Shown here piece after piece: positions 1 through 6,372 of a DNA stretch of 10,830 bases. The number at the start of each line of letters is the position of its first letter. Within the stretch, counting starts at the first letter, position 1. The notes beneath the pieces are model-generated. The model was not told the DNA's origin and did not search any database. It saw nothing but the letters and a program-made list of their open reading frames with translations. Source of the stretch: Deltaproteobacteria bacterium (GTDB lineage: Bacteria; Myxococcota; Myxococcia; Myxococcales; 40CM-4-68-19); the NCBI GenBank assembly GCA_018266095.1, contig JAFEBC010000044.1, positions 1-10,830 of the forward strand. The letters run 5' to 3'. The translations under genes and the position numbers were made by a program.

Positions 1-1
1 C

Positions 2-175
2 CTGGTGGTCTTCGTCGAGATCGGCGCCAGCGAGACCGGCGTGCATCGGTTCGCCAAGCGCGTGGTCGAGATCGACGAGGACCGCGGCGGCGACCTCGTG
101 CCCGTGCTCGCCGGTCTCAAGCCAGGCGAGACCGTGGTGAGCGCCGGCGCCATTCAACTCCTGGGAATGATCTGA
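2..175 (+). CDS. RND efflux periplasmic adaptor subunit (membrane fusion protein), C-terminal fragment
   Basis: This is the last 57 codons of a gene that begins upstream of the window. Read in the frame that stops at 173-175, it gives a beta-strand-rich tail with the segment VLAGLKPGETVVSAGAIQLL, typical of the membrane-proximal end of HlyD/CusB-type periplasmic adaptors (a 'GL..GE.VV..GA..L' pattern). Such adaptors bridge the inner-membrane RND pump and a TolC-like outer-membrane channel. The TGA stop shares its A with the ATG of the next gene (TGATG), so the adaptor and pump are almost certainly co-transcribed and translationally coupled. The N-terminal hairpin and lipoyl domains are outside the window, so substrate class rests on the pump gene alone. 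Confidence 0.82.
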   Translation: MVVFVEIGASETGVHRFAKRVVEIDEDRGGDLVPVLAGLKPGETVVSAGAIQLLGMI

Positions 176-3100
176 TGCAGCGCCTCGTCGGGTTCGCGCT
201 CAAGTCGCCGCTGCTCATCGTCGCGCTGACGTGCGGGCTCATCGCCGTCGGCCTGCGCTCGTGGATGGTGCTCGACGTCGAGGCGTACCCGAACCCGGTG
301 GCGCCGATGATCGAGATCATCACGCAGCCGCAGGGCCTCTCCGCCGAGGAGGTCGAGCGCTACGTGACGGTGCCGCTGGAGAACGCGCTCGTCGGCATGC
401 CGGACCTCGTGCACCTCCGCTCGCAGTCGCTGTTCGGGCTGTCGGACGTGAAGTGCTACTTCGACTGGACGCCGAGCTACACCGAGGCGCAGCAGCGCGT
501 GATCAACCGCTTGCAGTTCGCGCAGTTGCCCGCGGGAATGCAGCCACAGCTCTCGCCGTGGAACGCGGTGGGCGAGATCTATCGCTACGTGTTGCGCGGC
601 AAGGGGCACACGCTGTCCGAGCTAAAGACGGCGCAGGATTGGATCCTGGAGAAGCAGTTCAAGCAGGTGCCGGGCGTCATCGACGTGACCGGCTTCGGCG
701 GGGAGACGCGGCAGATCCAGGTGGACGTGGATCCGCTGAAGCTGCGCGGGCACGGGCTGACCTTGCCGCAGCTCACGGCGGCGCTGTCCAACTCGAACCA
801 GAGCGTGGGCGGCCAGCGGCTGTCCCTGGGCGAGCAGAGCTACGACGTGCGCGCGGTGGGGCTCATCCAGTCGCTCGACGACGTGCGGCAGACGGTGCTG
901 ACGGCGCCCAAGGGCACGCCGGTGTCGGTGCGCGACGTGGCCATCGTGCACGAGGGCGCGGCGCCGCGGCTGGGCGTGGTGGGGCGCGACGCGGAGGCCG
1001 ACGTGGTGCAGGGCATCGTGCTCATGCGCTACGGCGGCGACGCGCTGCAGACGCTCGCGGGCGTGCGCAAGAAGCTCGACGACATCCGCCGCCTGCACCT
1101 GTTGCCGCCGGGGATGGAGATCGAGACCACCTACGATCGCGGCACGCTGGTGAAGCTGACCACGGCCACGGTGGTGGAGAACCTGCTCGTGGGCATGGCG
1201 CTGGTGGCGCTCGTGCTCTGGCTCTTCCTCGGCGAGACGAAGGCGGCGCTGCTCTCGGCGGTGAACGTGCCGCTGTCCCTGCTCGCGGCCTTCGCGGGCA
1301 TGGTGCTCACGGGCACGCCCGCGAACCTCATCTCGCTCGGCGCGGTGGACTTCGGCATCATCGTGGACTCGACGGTGATCGTGGTCGAGAACGTGTACCG
1401 GCACCTGGGCGCGCACGGCGCAGGCACCTTGCGCGCGCGCATCGTGGCGGCCGTCGGCGAGATCGCCTCGCCCATGTCGTTCTCGACGCTGGTGATCCTG
1501 GTGGCGTTCATTCCGCTCTTCACCATGACCGGCGTCTCCGGCGTCATCTTCTCGCCGCTCGCGCGCACGTACGCGATCTCCATCGCGGCCGCGCTGGTGC
1601 TGGCGCTGACGCTGACGCCGGTGCTCGCCTCCCGGCTGCTCGGCGTGCGCCACGCGAAGCCGCGCCCGCAACCGGAGCCGATCGCGGAGGATCCGGAGGC
1701 GCGCGCCGACCAGCTCTTGCGCAACGCGCACCTCGCGGCCACGCGCAAGGAGCGCCGCGCCGCCGAGCGCGCCATCGCCGAGCAGACCTCAGCCGAGGAG
1801 CACGACCACTGGCTCATGCGGGCCCTGAGGCGCTTCTACGACCCGCTCTTCGTCTTCGCCACGCGACGTCCGTGGCTCGCGCTCTCGCTCGCCGGGCTGC
1901 CCGTGATCGCCGCGGGCGCGCTCGCATCGCAGCTCGGCGGCGAGTTTATGCCGCACCTGGAGGAGGGCAACTTCTGGATCCGCGCCACCCTGCCCGTCTC
2001 GGTGGCGGCCGAGCCGTCCGCGCGCTACGCAGGGCGCATGCGCCGCATCCTGCTCGGCTGTCCGGCCGACGAGCGCGTGGCGTGCGACCTCGCGCACCGC
2101 ACGCGCCCCGAGATCACCACGGTCATCTCGCAGGTGGGCCGGCCCGACGACGGCACGGACGTGAGCGGCTTCAGCAACATCGAGCTGCTCGCGCCGCTCA
2201 AGCCCACGGACGAGTGGCGCCGCGGCATCACCAAGGAGTCGATGACCGAGGAGCTCTCCAAGGAGCTGTCGGACGCGTTCCCGGGCATCGGCTTCAACTT
2301 CAGCCAGGCCATCGCCGACAACGTCGAGGAGGCGATGTCGGGCGTGAAGGGCGAGAACACCATCAAGGTCGCCGGGCCGGATCTGGAGGTGAACGAGCGC
2401 AAGGCGGAGGAGATCGTGCGCGCGCTGTCCACGGTGCGCGGCGTGACCGACCTGGGCCTCGAGTCGTCCTTGGGCCAGCCCGACGTGCGCATCTCGCCGG
2501 ACCGCGCGCTCTGCCGGCGCTTCGGGCTCAACGTCGGCGACGTGGCGGCCATCGTGCAGGCGGCCGTGGGCGGCGCGGTGGTGACGCAGGTGTACGAGGG
2601 AGAGAAGCGCTTTGACCTGGTGGTGCGCTGGGCGCCCGACTTCCGCCGCGACCTGCGCGCGCTGCGCGAGATCGGCGTGCCCACACCCGACGGCGCGCAG
2701 ATCCCGCTCGGGCAGGTGGCCAGCATCGAGTCGGTCATGGGCCCCGCGCGCGTGTTCCGCGAGGACGGCTCGCGCTTCGCGCCGGTGAAGTTCTCCGTGC
2801 GCGGCCGCGATCTCGCCTCGACCATCGAGGAGGCCAAGGCGCGCGTGGCCGAGCAGGTGCAGCTCCCGTGGGACACGCACCTCGAGTGGGGCGGCGAGAT
2901 CAACGAGCTGCGCGAGGCCACCGACCGGCTCTTCTACATCGTGCCGCTGACGCTCCTGCTCATCGCCTTCCTCGTGTACTCGGCGGTGCAGGGCCTGCGC
3001 GACACCTGCGTGGTGCTCGCGGGAATTCCAGTCGCCTGCAGCGGCGGCCTCATCGCCCTCTCGCTCACGGGCACACACTTGTCGATCTCGCCCGCGATGG

Positions 3101-3483
3101 GCTTCGTCTCGATCTTCGGCATCGCCGTGCAGGACGCGCTCCTGGTGGTCACGGCCACGCAGCGCCTCTGGCGCGAGGGCTACGGCCTTGTCGACGGCGC
3201 GCGCCTCGGCGCCGAGCGCGGCCTCCGTCCGGTGCTCATGACCGCCGCCGTCGCGCTCATCGGCCTCCTGCCCGCGGCGCTCTCGCACGGCATCGGCTCG
3301 GAGACGCAGAAGCCGCTCGCGATCGTCGTCATCGGCGGCGCGCTCGCGCTCTCGCTCTTGCCGCGCCTCTTGCAGCCGGCGCTGATGGTTCTCGTGCATC
3401 GGCGCGATTCTCCGCAAGAGCTCGCGGGGCGGGCGCGCGGGCCGCGGGAGCCTGCGCATGAGGGCGCGATTCAGTCGGCTTGA
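175..3483 (+). CDS. Heavy-metal-type (CusA/CzcA-like) RND efflux pump, inner-membrane permease subunit
   Basis: Proton-driven inner-membrane pump of a tripartite efflux system, 1102 residues. It opens with a first membrane helix at about residues 12-30 and has the RND duplication: porter domains after TM1 and TM7, and helix clusters near 330-490 and 920-1075. TM4 carries DFGIIVDSTVIVVEN with Asp392, Asp398 and Glu405, the spacing of the proton-relay acids of CzcA, which places it in the heavy-metal (HME) group rather than the drug (AcrB) group. The second half has GEFMPHLEEGNFWIRATLP (589-607). The metal-binding methionine region of CusA is not clearly reproduced, so the ion is unknown. At 1102 residues it exceeds the usual ~1040: the cytoplasmic TM6-TM7 loop (about 490-556) is long and charged, and Cys629/Cys637 lie in a periplasmic insertion. 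The ATG overlaps the adaptor stop. The last helix contains Pro1063, Arg1064 and Gln1067, unusual for this position. Confidence 0.93.
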   Translation: MQRLVGFALKSPLLIVALTCGLIAVGLRSWMVLDVEAYPNPVAPMIEIITQPQGLSAEEVERYVTVPLENALVGMPDLVHLRSQSLFGLSDVKCYFDWTPSYTEAQQRVINRLQFAQLPAGMQPQLSPWNAVGEIYRYVLRGKGHTLSELKTAQDWILEKQFKQVPGVIDVTGFGGETRQIQVDVDPLKLRGHGLTLPQLTAALSNSNQSVGGQRLSLGEQSYDVRAVGLIQSLDDVRQTVLTAPKGTPVSVRDVAIVHEGAAPRLGVVGRDAEADVVQGIVLMRYGGDALQTLAGVRKKLDDIRRLHLLPPGMEIETTYDRGTLVKLTTATVVENLLVGMALVALVLWLFLGETKAALLSAVNVPLSLLAAFAGMVLTGTPANLISLGAVDFGIIVDSTVIVVENVYRHLGAHGAGTLRARIVAAVGEIASPMSFSTLVILVAFIPLFTMTGVSGVIFSPLARTYAISIAAALVLALTLTPVLASRLLGVRHAKPRPQPEPIAEDPEARADQLLRNAHLAATRKERRAAERAIAEQTSAEEHDHWLMRALRRFYDPLFVFATRRPWLALSLAGLPVIAAGALASQLGGEFMPHLEEGNFWIRATLPVSVAAEPSARYAGRMRRILLGCPADERVACDLAHRTRPEITTVISQVGRPDDGTDVSGFSNIELLAPLKPTDEWRRGITKESMTEELSKELSDAFPGIGFNFSQAIADNVEEAMSGVKGENTIKVAGPDLEVNERKAEEIVRALSTVRGVTDLGLESSLGQPDVRISPDRALCRRFGLNVGDVAAIVQAAVGGAVVTQVYEGEKRFDLVVRWAPDFRRDLRALREIGVPTPDGAQIPLGQVASIESVMGPARVFREDGSRFAPVKFSVRGRDLASTIEEAKARVAEQVQLPWDTHLEWGGEINELREATDRLFYIVPLTLLLIAFLVYSAVQGLRDTCVVLAGIPVACSGGLIALSLTGTHLSISPAMGFVSIFGIAVQDALLVVTATQRLWREGYGLVDGARLGAERGLRPVLMTAAVALIGLLPAALSHGIGSETQKPLAIVVIGGALALSLLPRLLQPALMVLVHRRDSPQELAGRARGPREPAHEGAIQSA

Positions 3484-3489
3484 ATGGCC

Positions 3490-3650
3490 GCGGTCCCGGG
3501 GCGTGGGGAGGGTTGCGCCCTCCGGGAGGCTCGCGGCTTGGGCCGGCACCTCGCGTCCGCGAGGTGCTGGGAGCTCCGACTGAGGACCTTGATGTGCCGC
3601 GCCTCAGTCGGGCGCAATCCCTCCCCACGCCACCCACGCCCCGGGACCGC
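3490..3650. repeat. Long imperfect inverted repeat with nested hairpins (branched, cloverleaf-like element)
   Basis: The left arm at 3490-3520 (31 nt, starting GCGGTCCCGGGGCGTGGGGA) is the reverse complement of the right arm at 3610-3650, except that the right arm carries one extra T (3618) and a 9-nt insertion that looks like a local duplication of CCACGCC. Between the arms sit two further stems: a perfect 10-bp inverted repeat GCACCTCGCG/CGCGAGGTGC (3546-3555 with 3558-3567) and a perfect 10-bp stem CCGACTGAGG/CCTCAGTCGG (3576-3585 with 3602-3611) around a 16-nt loop. Folded as RNA or extruded DNA this gives one long outer stem with internal hairpins. It begins 6 nt after the pump stop codon. 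It could be a palindromic repeat family (REP/MITE-like), a 3'-UTR stabiliser or terminator, or a structured RNA. No transposase or target-site duplication is visible. The existence of the repeat is certain; its function is not. Confidence 0.85.
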
Positions 3651-3711
3651 TCTGGATCCGGTTTGGGTGGCGGGGTGGCGCGGGCTCCACGGCCCGTGTC
3701 CCGTCCTTGCA

Positions 3712-3745
3712 CGCGGGGGACGGTCCACCGCGCCGCGCCTTTTTT
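3712..3745 (+). terminator. Possible rho-independent terminator after the RND operon
   Basis: A run of six T (3740-3745) follows a GC-rich stretch in which CGCGG (3712-3716) can pair with CCGCG (3728-3732), and GGACGG (3718-3723) can alternatively pair with CCGTCC upstream (3701-3706). The T-run is the only one in this intergenic region. The stem is short and not directly abutting the T-run, so this is a weak call; the larger inverted repeat just upstream may contribute. Confidence 0.3.
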
Positions 3746-3789
3746 GGTGGGGGATCATCACTCGGTCCAAGAGCGGGCCCGGGGTCAGC

Positions 3790-4473
3790 TCAACTCGTGA
3801 TCGTGTACACCCCAGTGGAGCGCGTGATCGTCCCCGTCGTGTCACCATCCCAAGTGGCGACGTACCGCGCGACCTCGTGCAGGCCCTCGATCTCGAGGAA
3901 GCCGCGCGCCGGGTCGCCCAAGAGCACGAGCTTGCCGAAGTACCCCAGCTCCTTGAGCCACGCGCGCCCTCGCCGCGCCAGGTCTGCGTCGTAGAACACG
4001 TCGCCCGCGAGGATCACGTCGAAGTCCTCAACGACGCCCGGGTCGCCGACCAGGTCGCGGCTGGTGGCGGAGAGCGTGGTGACCCCGTTCAGCTTCGCGT
4101 TCACCTGCGCGGCCGCGCACGCCAGCGGATCGAGGTCTGCCGCGGTCACCGAGCGCGCGCCCGCCAGCGCCGCCGCGATGCCCTCGATGGCGCCACCCGC
4201 GCCGAAGTCGAGCACCCGCCTCCCGCGCACGAGATCCGGGTGATCCAGCACGTAGCGCGCGAGCGCCTGCCCGCCCGGCCACGCGAACGCCCAGTAGGGC
4301 TCTGAGAGGCCGTGCCGCGCCGCCTCGGCCTCGTTGGCGTACCAGAGCGGACACTCCTCGGTGAGCAGGCGCAGCGTGACCTCGGGGACCAGCGGCACGG
4401 ACACCGGCAGCGTGTGCTCGAGCACGCACGCGCACCGCCTCTCGAGCTCTGCCCCGGCTCCCTCCTGGCTCAC
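3790..4473 (-). CDS. METTL20-type class I SAM-dependent methyltransferase (probable ETF-beta lysine methyltransferase)
   Basis: Predicted cytoplasmic protein methyltransferase of 227 residues. The GTG at 4473 is chosen because it overlaps the stop of the upstream gene (GTGA), giving the usual family length; the open frame continues further upstream, but that part is arginine/alanine-rich and antisense-like. The seven-strand Rossmann fold shows motif I at VLDFGAGGAIEG (87-98), an acidic strand-2 end at AADLDPLA (111-118), and the post-motif segment VILAGDVFYD (152-161). The preceding block YWAFAWPGGQALARYVLDHP (60-79) is the strongly conserved signature of the METTL20/ETFB lysine methyltransferase group, often mislabelled as ribosomal protein L11 methyltransferase. 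Known members methylate lysines in the beta subunit of electron transfer flavoprotein; no ETF gene is in the window, so the substrate is inferred from family only. It sits last in a minus-strand run. Confidence 0.82.
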   Translation of the reverse strand: MSQEGAGAELERRCACVLEHTLPVSVPLVPEVTLRLLTEECPLWYANEAEAARHGLSEPYWAFAWPGGQALARYVLDHPDLVRGRRVLDFGAGGAIEGIAAALAGARSVTAADLDPLACAAAQVNAKLNGVTTLSATSRDLVGDPGVVEDFDVILAGDVFYDADLARRGRAWLKELGYFGKLVLLGDPARGFLEIEGLHEVARYVATWDGDTTGTITRSTGVYTITS

Positions 4474-4931
4474 TGTGCGTTCAGATCCTTCCGCAGAGAC
4501 CACGCCCACACCCCCGCCGCCGTCAGGCCCGGCAGCACCACGCCGAGCATCAGCAGCACGGCGACCAGATCGTTGCGCGGGTTGGCGTCGAAGGCGAGCC
4601 CGCGCTCGTCGATCATGGAGGCGATCAGCGTCACGAACCAGTTCGCGTACGCCACGAGTGTCGTCAGCCGCACAACCCACTTGCGGGCGCCGTCCGCCAT
4701 GCGCTCGAGCGTCGAGGCCACCGCGATCATCCAGAAGCACCCGAGCAGCGCGTTCAGGTGCGCCCCCAGCGCCAGCCGCGGGAACTTGGGGTGGAAGTCC
4801 AGGTGGAAGCTGAGCGCCCTGCCCTCGGTGAACACCACGCCCACCCAGATGCCGGTGAGGAGGCCGAGGAAGAACAGGAGCGCGGCGCGGGCGCGCAGGC
4901 GGCGTGCGTCGAGGTCGGGAGAGGTGGTCAT
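4470..4931 (-). CDS. Four-helix membrane protein resembling hydroxylaminobenzene mutase / styrene oxide isomerase
   Basis: Small integral membrane protein of 153 residues with four predicted helices (about 15-34, 55-74, 86-107, 122-145). The pattern GAHLNALLGCFWMIAVASTL (56-75) followed by AYANWFVTLIAS (94-105) recalls the 'AHLEG...' and 'YANWLATLLAA' segments of hydroxylaminobenzene mutase (HabA) and the related styrene oxide isomerase. In the isomerase a membrane haem is held partly by a histidine in the equivalent second helix; His58 here is a candidate counterpart. If the relationship holds it could be a haem-type isomerase or mutase, but the reaction is unknown and it may be an uncharacterised relative. 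The ATG has AAGGA four bases upstream. Its TGA overlaps the GTG of the methyltransferase, so the two are translationally coupled. The esterase gene upstream ends 69 nt away on the same strand. Confidence 0.72.
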   Translation of the reverse strand: MTTSPDLDARRLRARAALLFFLGLLTGIWVGVVFTEGRALSFHLDFHPKFPRLALGAHLNALLGCFWMIAVASTLERMADGARKWVVRLTTLVAYANWFVTLIASMIDERGLAFDANPRNDLVAVLLMLGVVLPGLTAAGVWAWSLRKDLNAQ

Positions 4932-5000
4932 GGGTCCTTCAGGTACGTGCGTCGCCTGCGTTCGGATCGCTCGCGGCCACCGCGCCGCTCGGACACACTG

Positions 5001-6095
5001 CTACGGCCTGCAGCCCTCGCACTCGACATTGCCCGGGTCCTGGCCCTGGCGCAGCTTCTCGAACCAGTCGACGAACTTCACGCCGCCGCTGGTGAAGGTG
5101 GCGTAGTCGTCGTTGGGGATGACGCAGTGCTGGTCGCCCTTGCCGATGTAGCTGCGGAAGTTCGGCGTGCTCGCGTGGATGGCGTCCATGGTGGCGAACA
5201 TCTTGGCCGACCACTGCGCGCTGTTGCCGCCCATCGCCGTGTAGAAGAACGACTGCGTCGAGTCGGTCGAGTCGTTGAACTGCGCGAACAGCATGTGGGG
5301 GAAGAAGGCGCCCACGCGCGAATAGAGGTCGACGATCGAGAGCGCCTGCCAGTCCACCGTCTTGGGATCGAGCGCGGGGATGAAGTCGGGCGCGAGCGAG
5401 GTGGCGTTCCACTGCGGGAAGCTGTCGTGGAAGAAGGTGTCGGTGACGACGCCCGCGCCGGAGTCGCCGAACTGCTGCACGTCCACGCCCGCGTAGTGCC
5501 GCGCGACATCGGGGGCCCAGTAGATGGAGCCGTAGGAGCCCGCGCTGCAGCCCATGACCGTGACCTGCTCGGGCTTGGGGAAGTTCTTGTAGACCCAGTC
5601 GAGCACGGCGCGCGCGTTGACGGCGCCGCGGTGGCGGATGACGAGCGGCGTGGTGGCGTCGCCGTAGTCGACGGTGGCGTTGCCCCAGTGGATGTCGCCG
5701 GTGCAGTACGGGACCACCACGTGGAACGCATCGGTGAGCGGGTTGCCGGCGCGGTCGCGGTCGTAGATGCCGGGGAAGCCGTTGGCCACCTGCTCGCGCA
5801 GCGTGTCGATGGAGTCGAAGAAGAGCGAGCCCGCCAGGCTGCACGACTCCTTGGTCCAGCACGCGCCGCCGCCCTGGAAGTCGATGAGCACCTTGTTGGA
5901 GGTGCCGGGGTTGACGAAGAACGAGTACGGCGTCCCGCGCGCGCAGATGGTGTCGCCGCCGGTGGAGATCTCGTTCCAGCCCTTGGGCAGCGAAGGCGTG
6001 AGGTTCGCCTCGGTCTGCGTGGTGCCGCCGCAAGCGAGAGCGAGGACGACGGGCAGCGCGAAAGCCACTGGAAGCGCAGTGAACCGCGATCGCAT
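5001..6095 (-). CDS. Pectinacetylesterase-family (Notum-like) carboxylesterase, probable lipoprotein
   Basis: Secreted alpha/beta-hydrolase of 364 residues in the pectinacetylesterase/Notum family, whose members remove acetyl or acyl groups from polysaccharides or other substrates. Start chosen at the ATG at 6095: it has a strong GGGAGGG Shine-Dalgarno and begins directly with a signal peptide, whereas an in-frame start 18 codons upstream does not. The signal ends VVLALAC with Cys22, an acceptable lipobox, so it is probably lipid-anchored. Family hallmarks: LIDFQGGGACW (70-80, oxyanion region), the nucleophile elbow MGCSAGS with Ser184, a DSGAG motif (211-215), Asp278 in a D-x-x-Q context like the Notum catalytic aspartate, and His323 in GDQHC. 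All three triad positions appear intact. Many cysteines, including a C-terminal C-E-G-C, suggest disulfides. The physiological substrate cannot be told; pectin is not assured. Confidence 0.87.
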   Translation of the reverse strand: MRSRFTALPVAFALPVVLALACGGTTQTEANLTPSLPKGWNEISTGGDTICARGTPYSFFVNPGTSNKVLIDFQGGGACWTKESCSLAGSLFFDSIDTLREQVANGFPGIYDRDRAGNPLTDAFHVVVPYCTGDIHWGNATVDYGDATTPLVIRHRGAVNARAVLDWVYKNFPKPEQVTVMGCSAGSYGSIYWAPDVARHYAGVDVQQFGDSGAGVVTDTFFHDSFPQWNATSLAPDFIPALDPKTVDWQALSIVDLYSRVGAFFPHMLFAQFNDSTDSTQSFFYTAMGGNSAQWSAKMFATMDAIHASTPNFRSYIGKGDQHCVIPNDDYATFTSGGVKFVDWFEKLRQGQDPGNVECEGCRP

Positions 6096-6205
6096 CGGAC
6101 CCTCCCCGCAAGAGACAGTCAGTCTGCCCGGACTCGGCCCGGAAAGCACCTGGGCACCGACCTTTGCCTACCCCCGCGGGCGAGACGGGCCGTGTGCGTG
6201 AGATT

Positions 6206-6286
6206 GGATTTGGACACCCCGTCCAATCCGGCGTGCTGGACACAGGACAATCGGACCAGGGCAGGGACGTCGCGTCCGTCAGACGG
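6206..6286. promoter_or_regulatory. Cluster of dyads upstream of the porin operon (candidate activator binding sites)
   Basis: Three inverted repeats lie within 81 nt. The first is GGATT-T-GGAC (6206-6215) facing GTCCAATCC (6221-6229) across five bases, matching at nine positions with one extra T. The second is GGACG-TCG-CGTCC (6265-6277), perfect. The third is CCGTC-A-GACGG (6276-6286), perfect and sharing two bases with the second. TGGACAC also occurs twice (6211-6217 and 6237-6243). The cluster lies about 50-130 bases upstream of the start point predicted from the sigma-54 element, the usual location for enhancer-binding protein sites. It is also upstream of the divergent esterase gene (start 6095), so it could serve either side. 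Factor identity is unknown. Confidence 0.5.
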
Positions 6287-6308
6287 AGAACGCCAAGAAC
6301 GTGTCGTC

Positions 6309-6324
6309 TGGCACGCGCGCTGCA
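6309..6324 (+). promoter_or_regulatory. Candidate sigma-54 (RpoN) promoter of the porin-PBP-MCP operon
   Basis: TGGCAC (6309-6314), five bases, then CTGCA (6320-6324) matches the sigma-54 consensus TGGCAC-N5-TTGCA with a single mismatch (C for the first T). The essential GG of the -24 box and GC of the -12 box are present at the right spacing. The predicted start point near 6335 would leave a leader of about 38 nt before the ATG at 6373. No comparably good sigma-70 element was noticed between here and the gene. Confidence 0.62.
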
Positions 6325-6359
6325 CAAGGGCCTCCCCGACCACTTCTGTCCCTCGCTTT

Positions 6360-6364
6360 GGAGG
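6360..6364 (+). promoter_or_regulatory. Shine-Dalgarno deciding the porin start
   Basis: GGAGG eight bases before the ATG at 6373. It supports that start over an in-frame GTG at 6301, which would put about 24 extra residues ahead of an otherwise ideal signal peptide and would lie upstream of the predicted sigma-54 promoter. Confidence 0.8.
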
Positions 6365-6372
6365 CTTCACGC

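Noticed and set aside
622..1731. 369-codon minus-strand open frame under the RND pump
   Set aside because: Same shadow-frame composition (Arg/His/Glu-rich), fully antisense to the conserved pump.
1789..3549. 586-codon minus-strand open frame under the RND pump
   Set aside because: The translation is His/Arg/Glu/Ala-rich without recognisable domains, and the plus strand encodes a clear RND protein over the same bases.
3490..3650. Insertion sequence or CRISPR interpretation of the inverted repeat
   Set aside because: No transposase frame and no target-site duplication at the edges; the pattern is one nested palindrome, not evenly spaced direct repeats with spacers.
3480..4305. Plus-strand open frames (106, 273 and 95 codons) between the pump and the methyltransferase
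   Set aside because: They read through the inverted-repeat element or antisense to the methyltransferase, with Arg/Pro-rich translations and no domain or ribosome-binding site.
4474..4740. N-terminal extension of the methyltransferase (start at 4740)
   Set aside because: The extra 89 residues are antisense-like low-complexity and overlap the membrane-protein gene in another frame. The GTG at 4473 overlapping the preceding stop gives a normal family length.
4932..5000. Terminator between the esterase and the HabA-like gene
   Set aside because: A CGCGG/CCGCG stem is present on the minus strand, but no T-run follows, so there is no support for a rho-independent terminator.
6301..6372. Upstream GTG start for the porin
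   Set aside because: It would place a polar extension before a perfect signal peptide and lie upstream of the predicted sigma-54 promoter; the ATG at 6373 has a good GGAGG.
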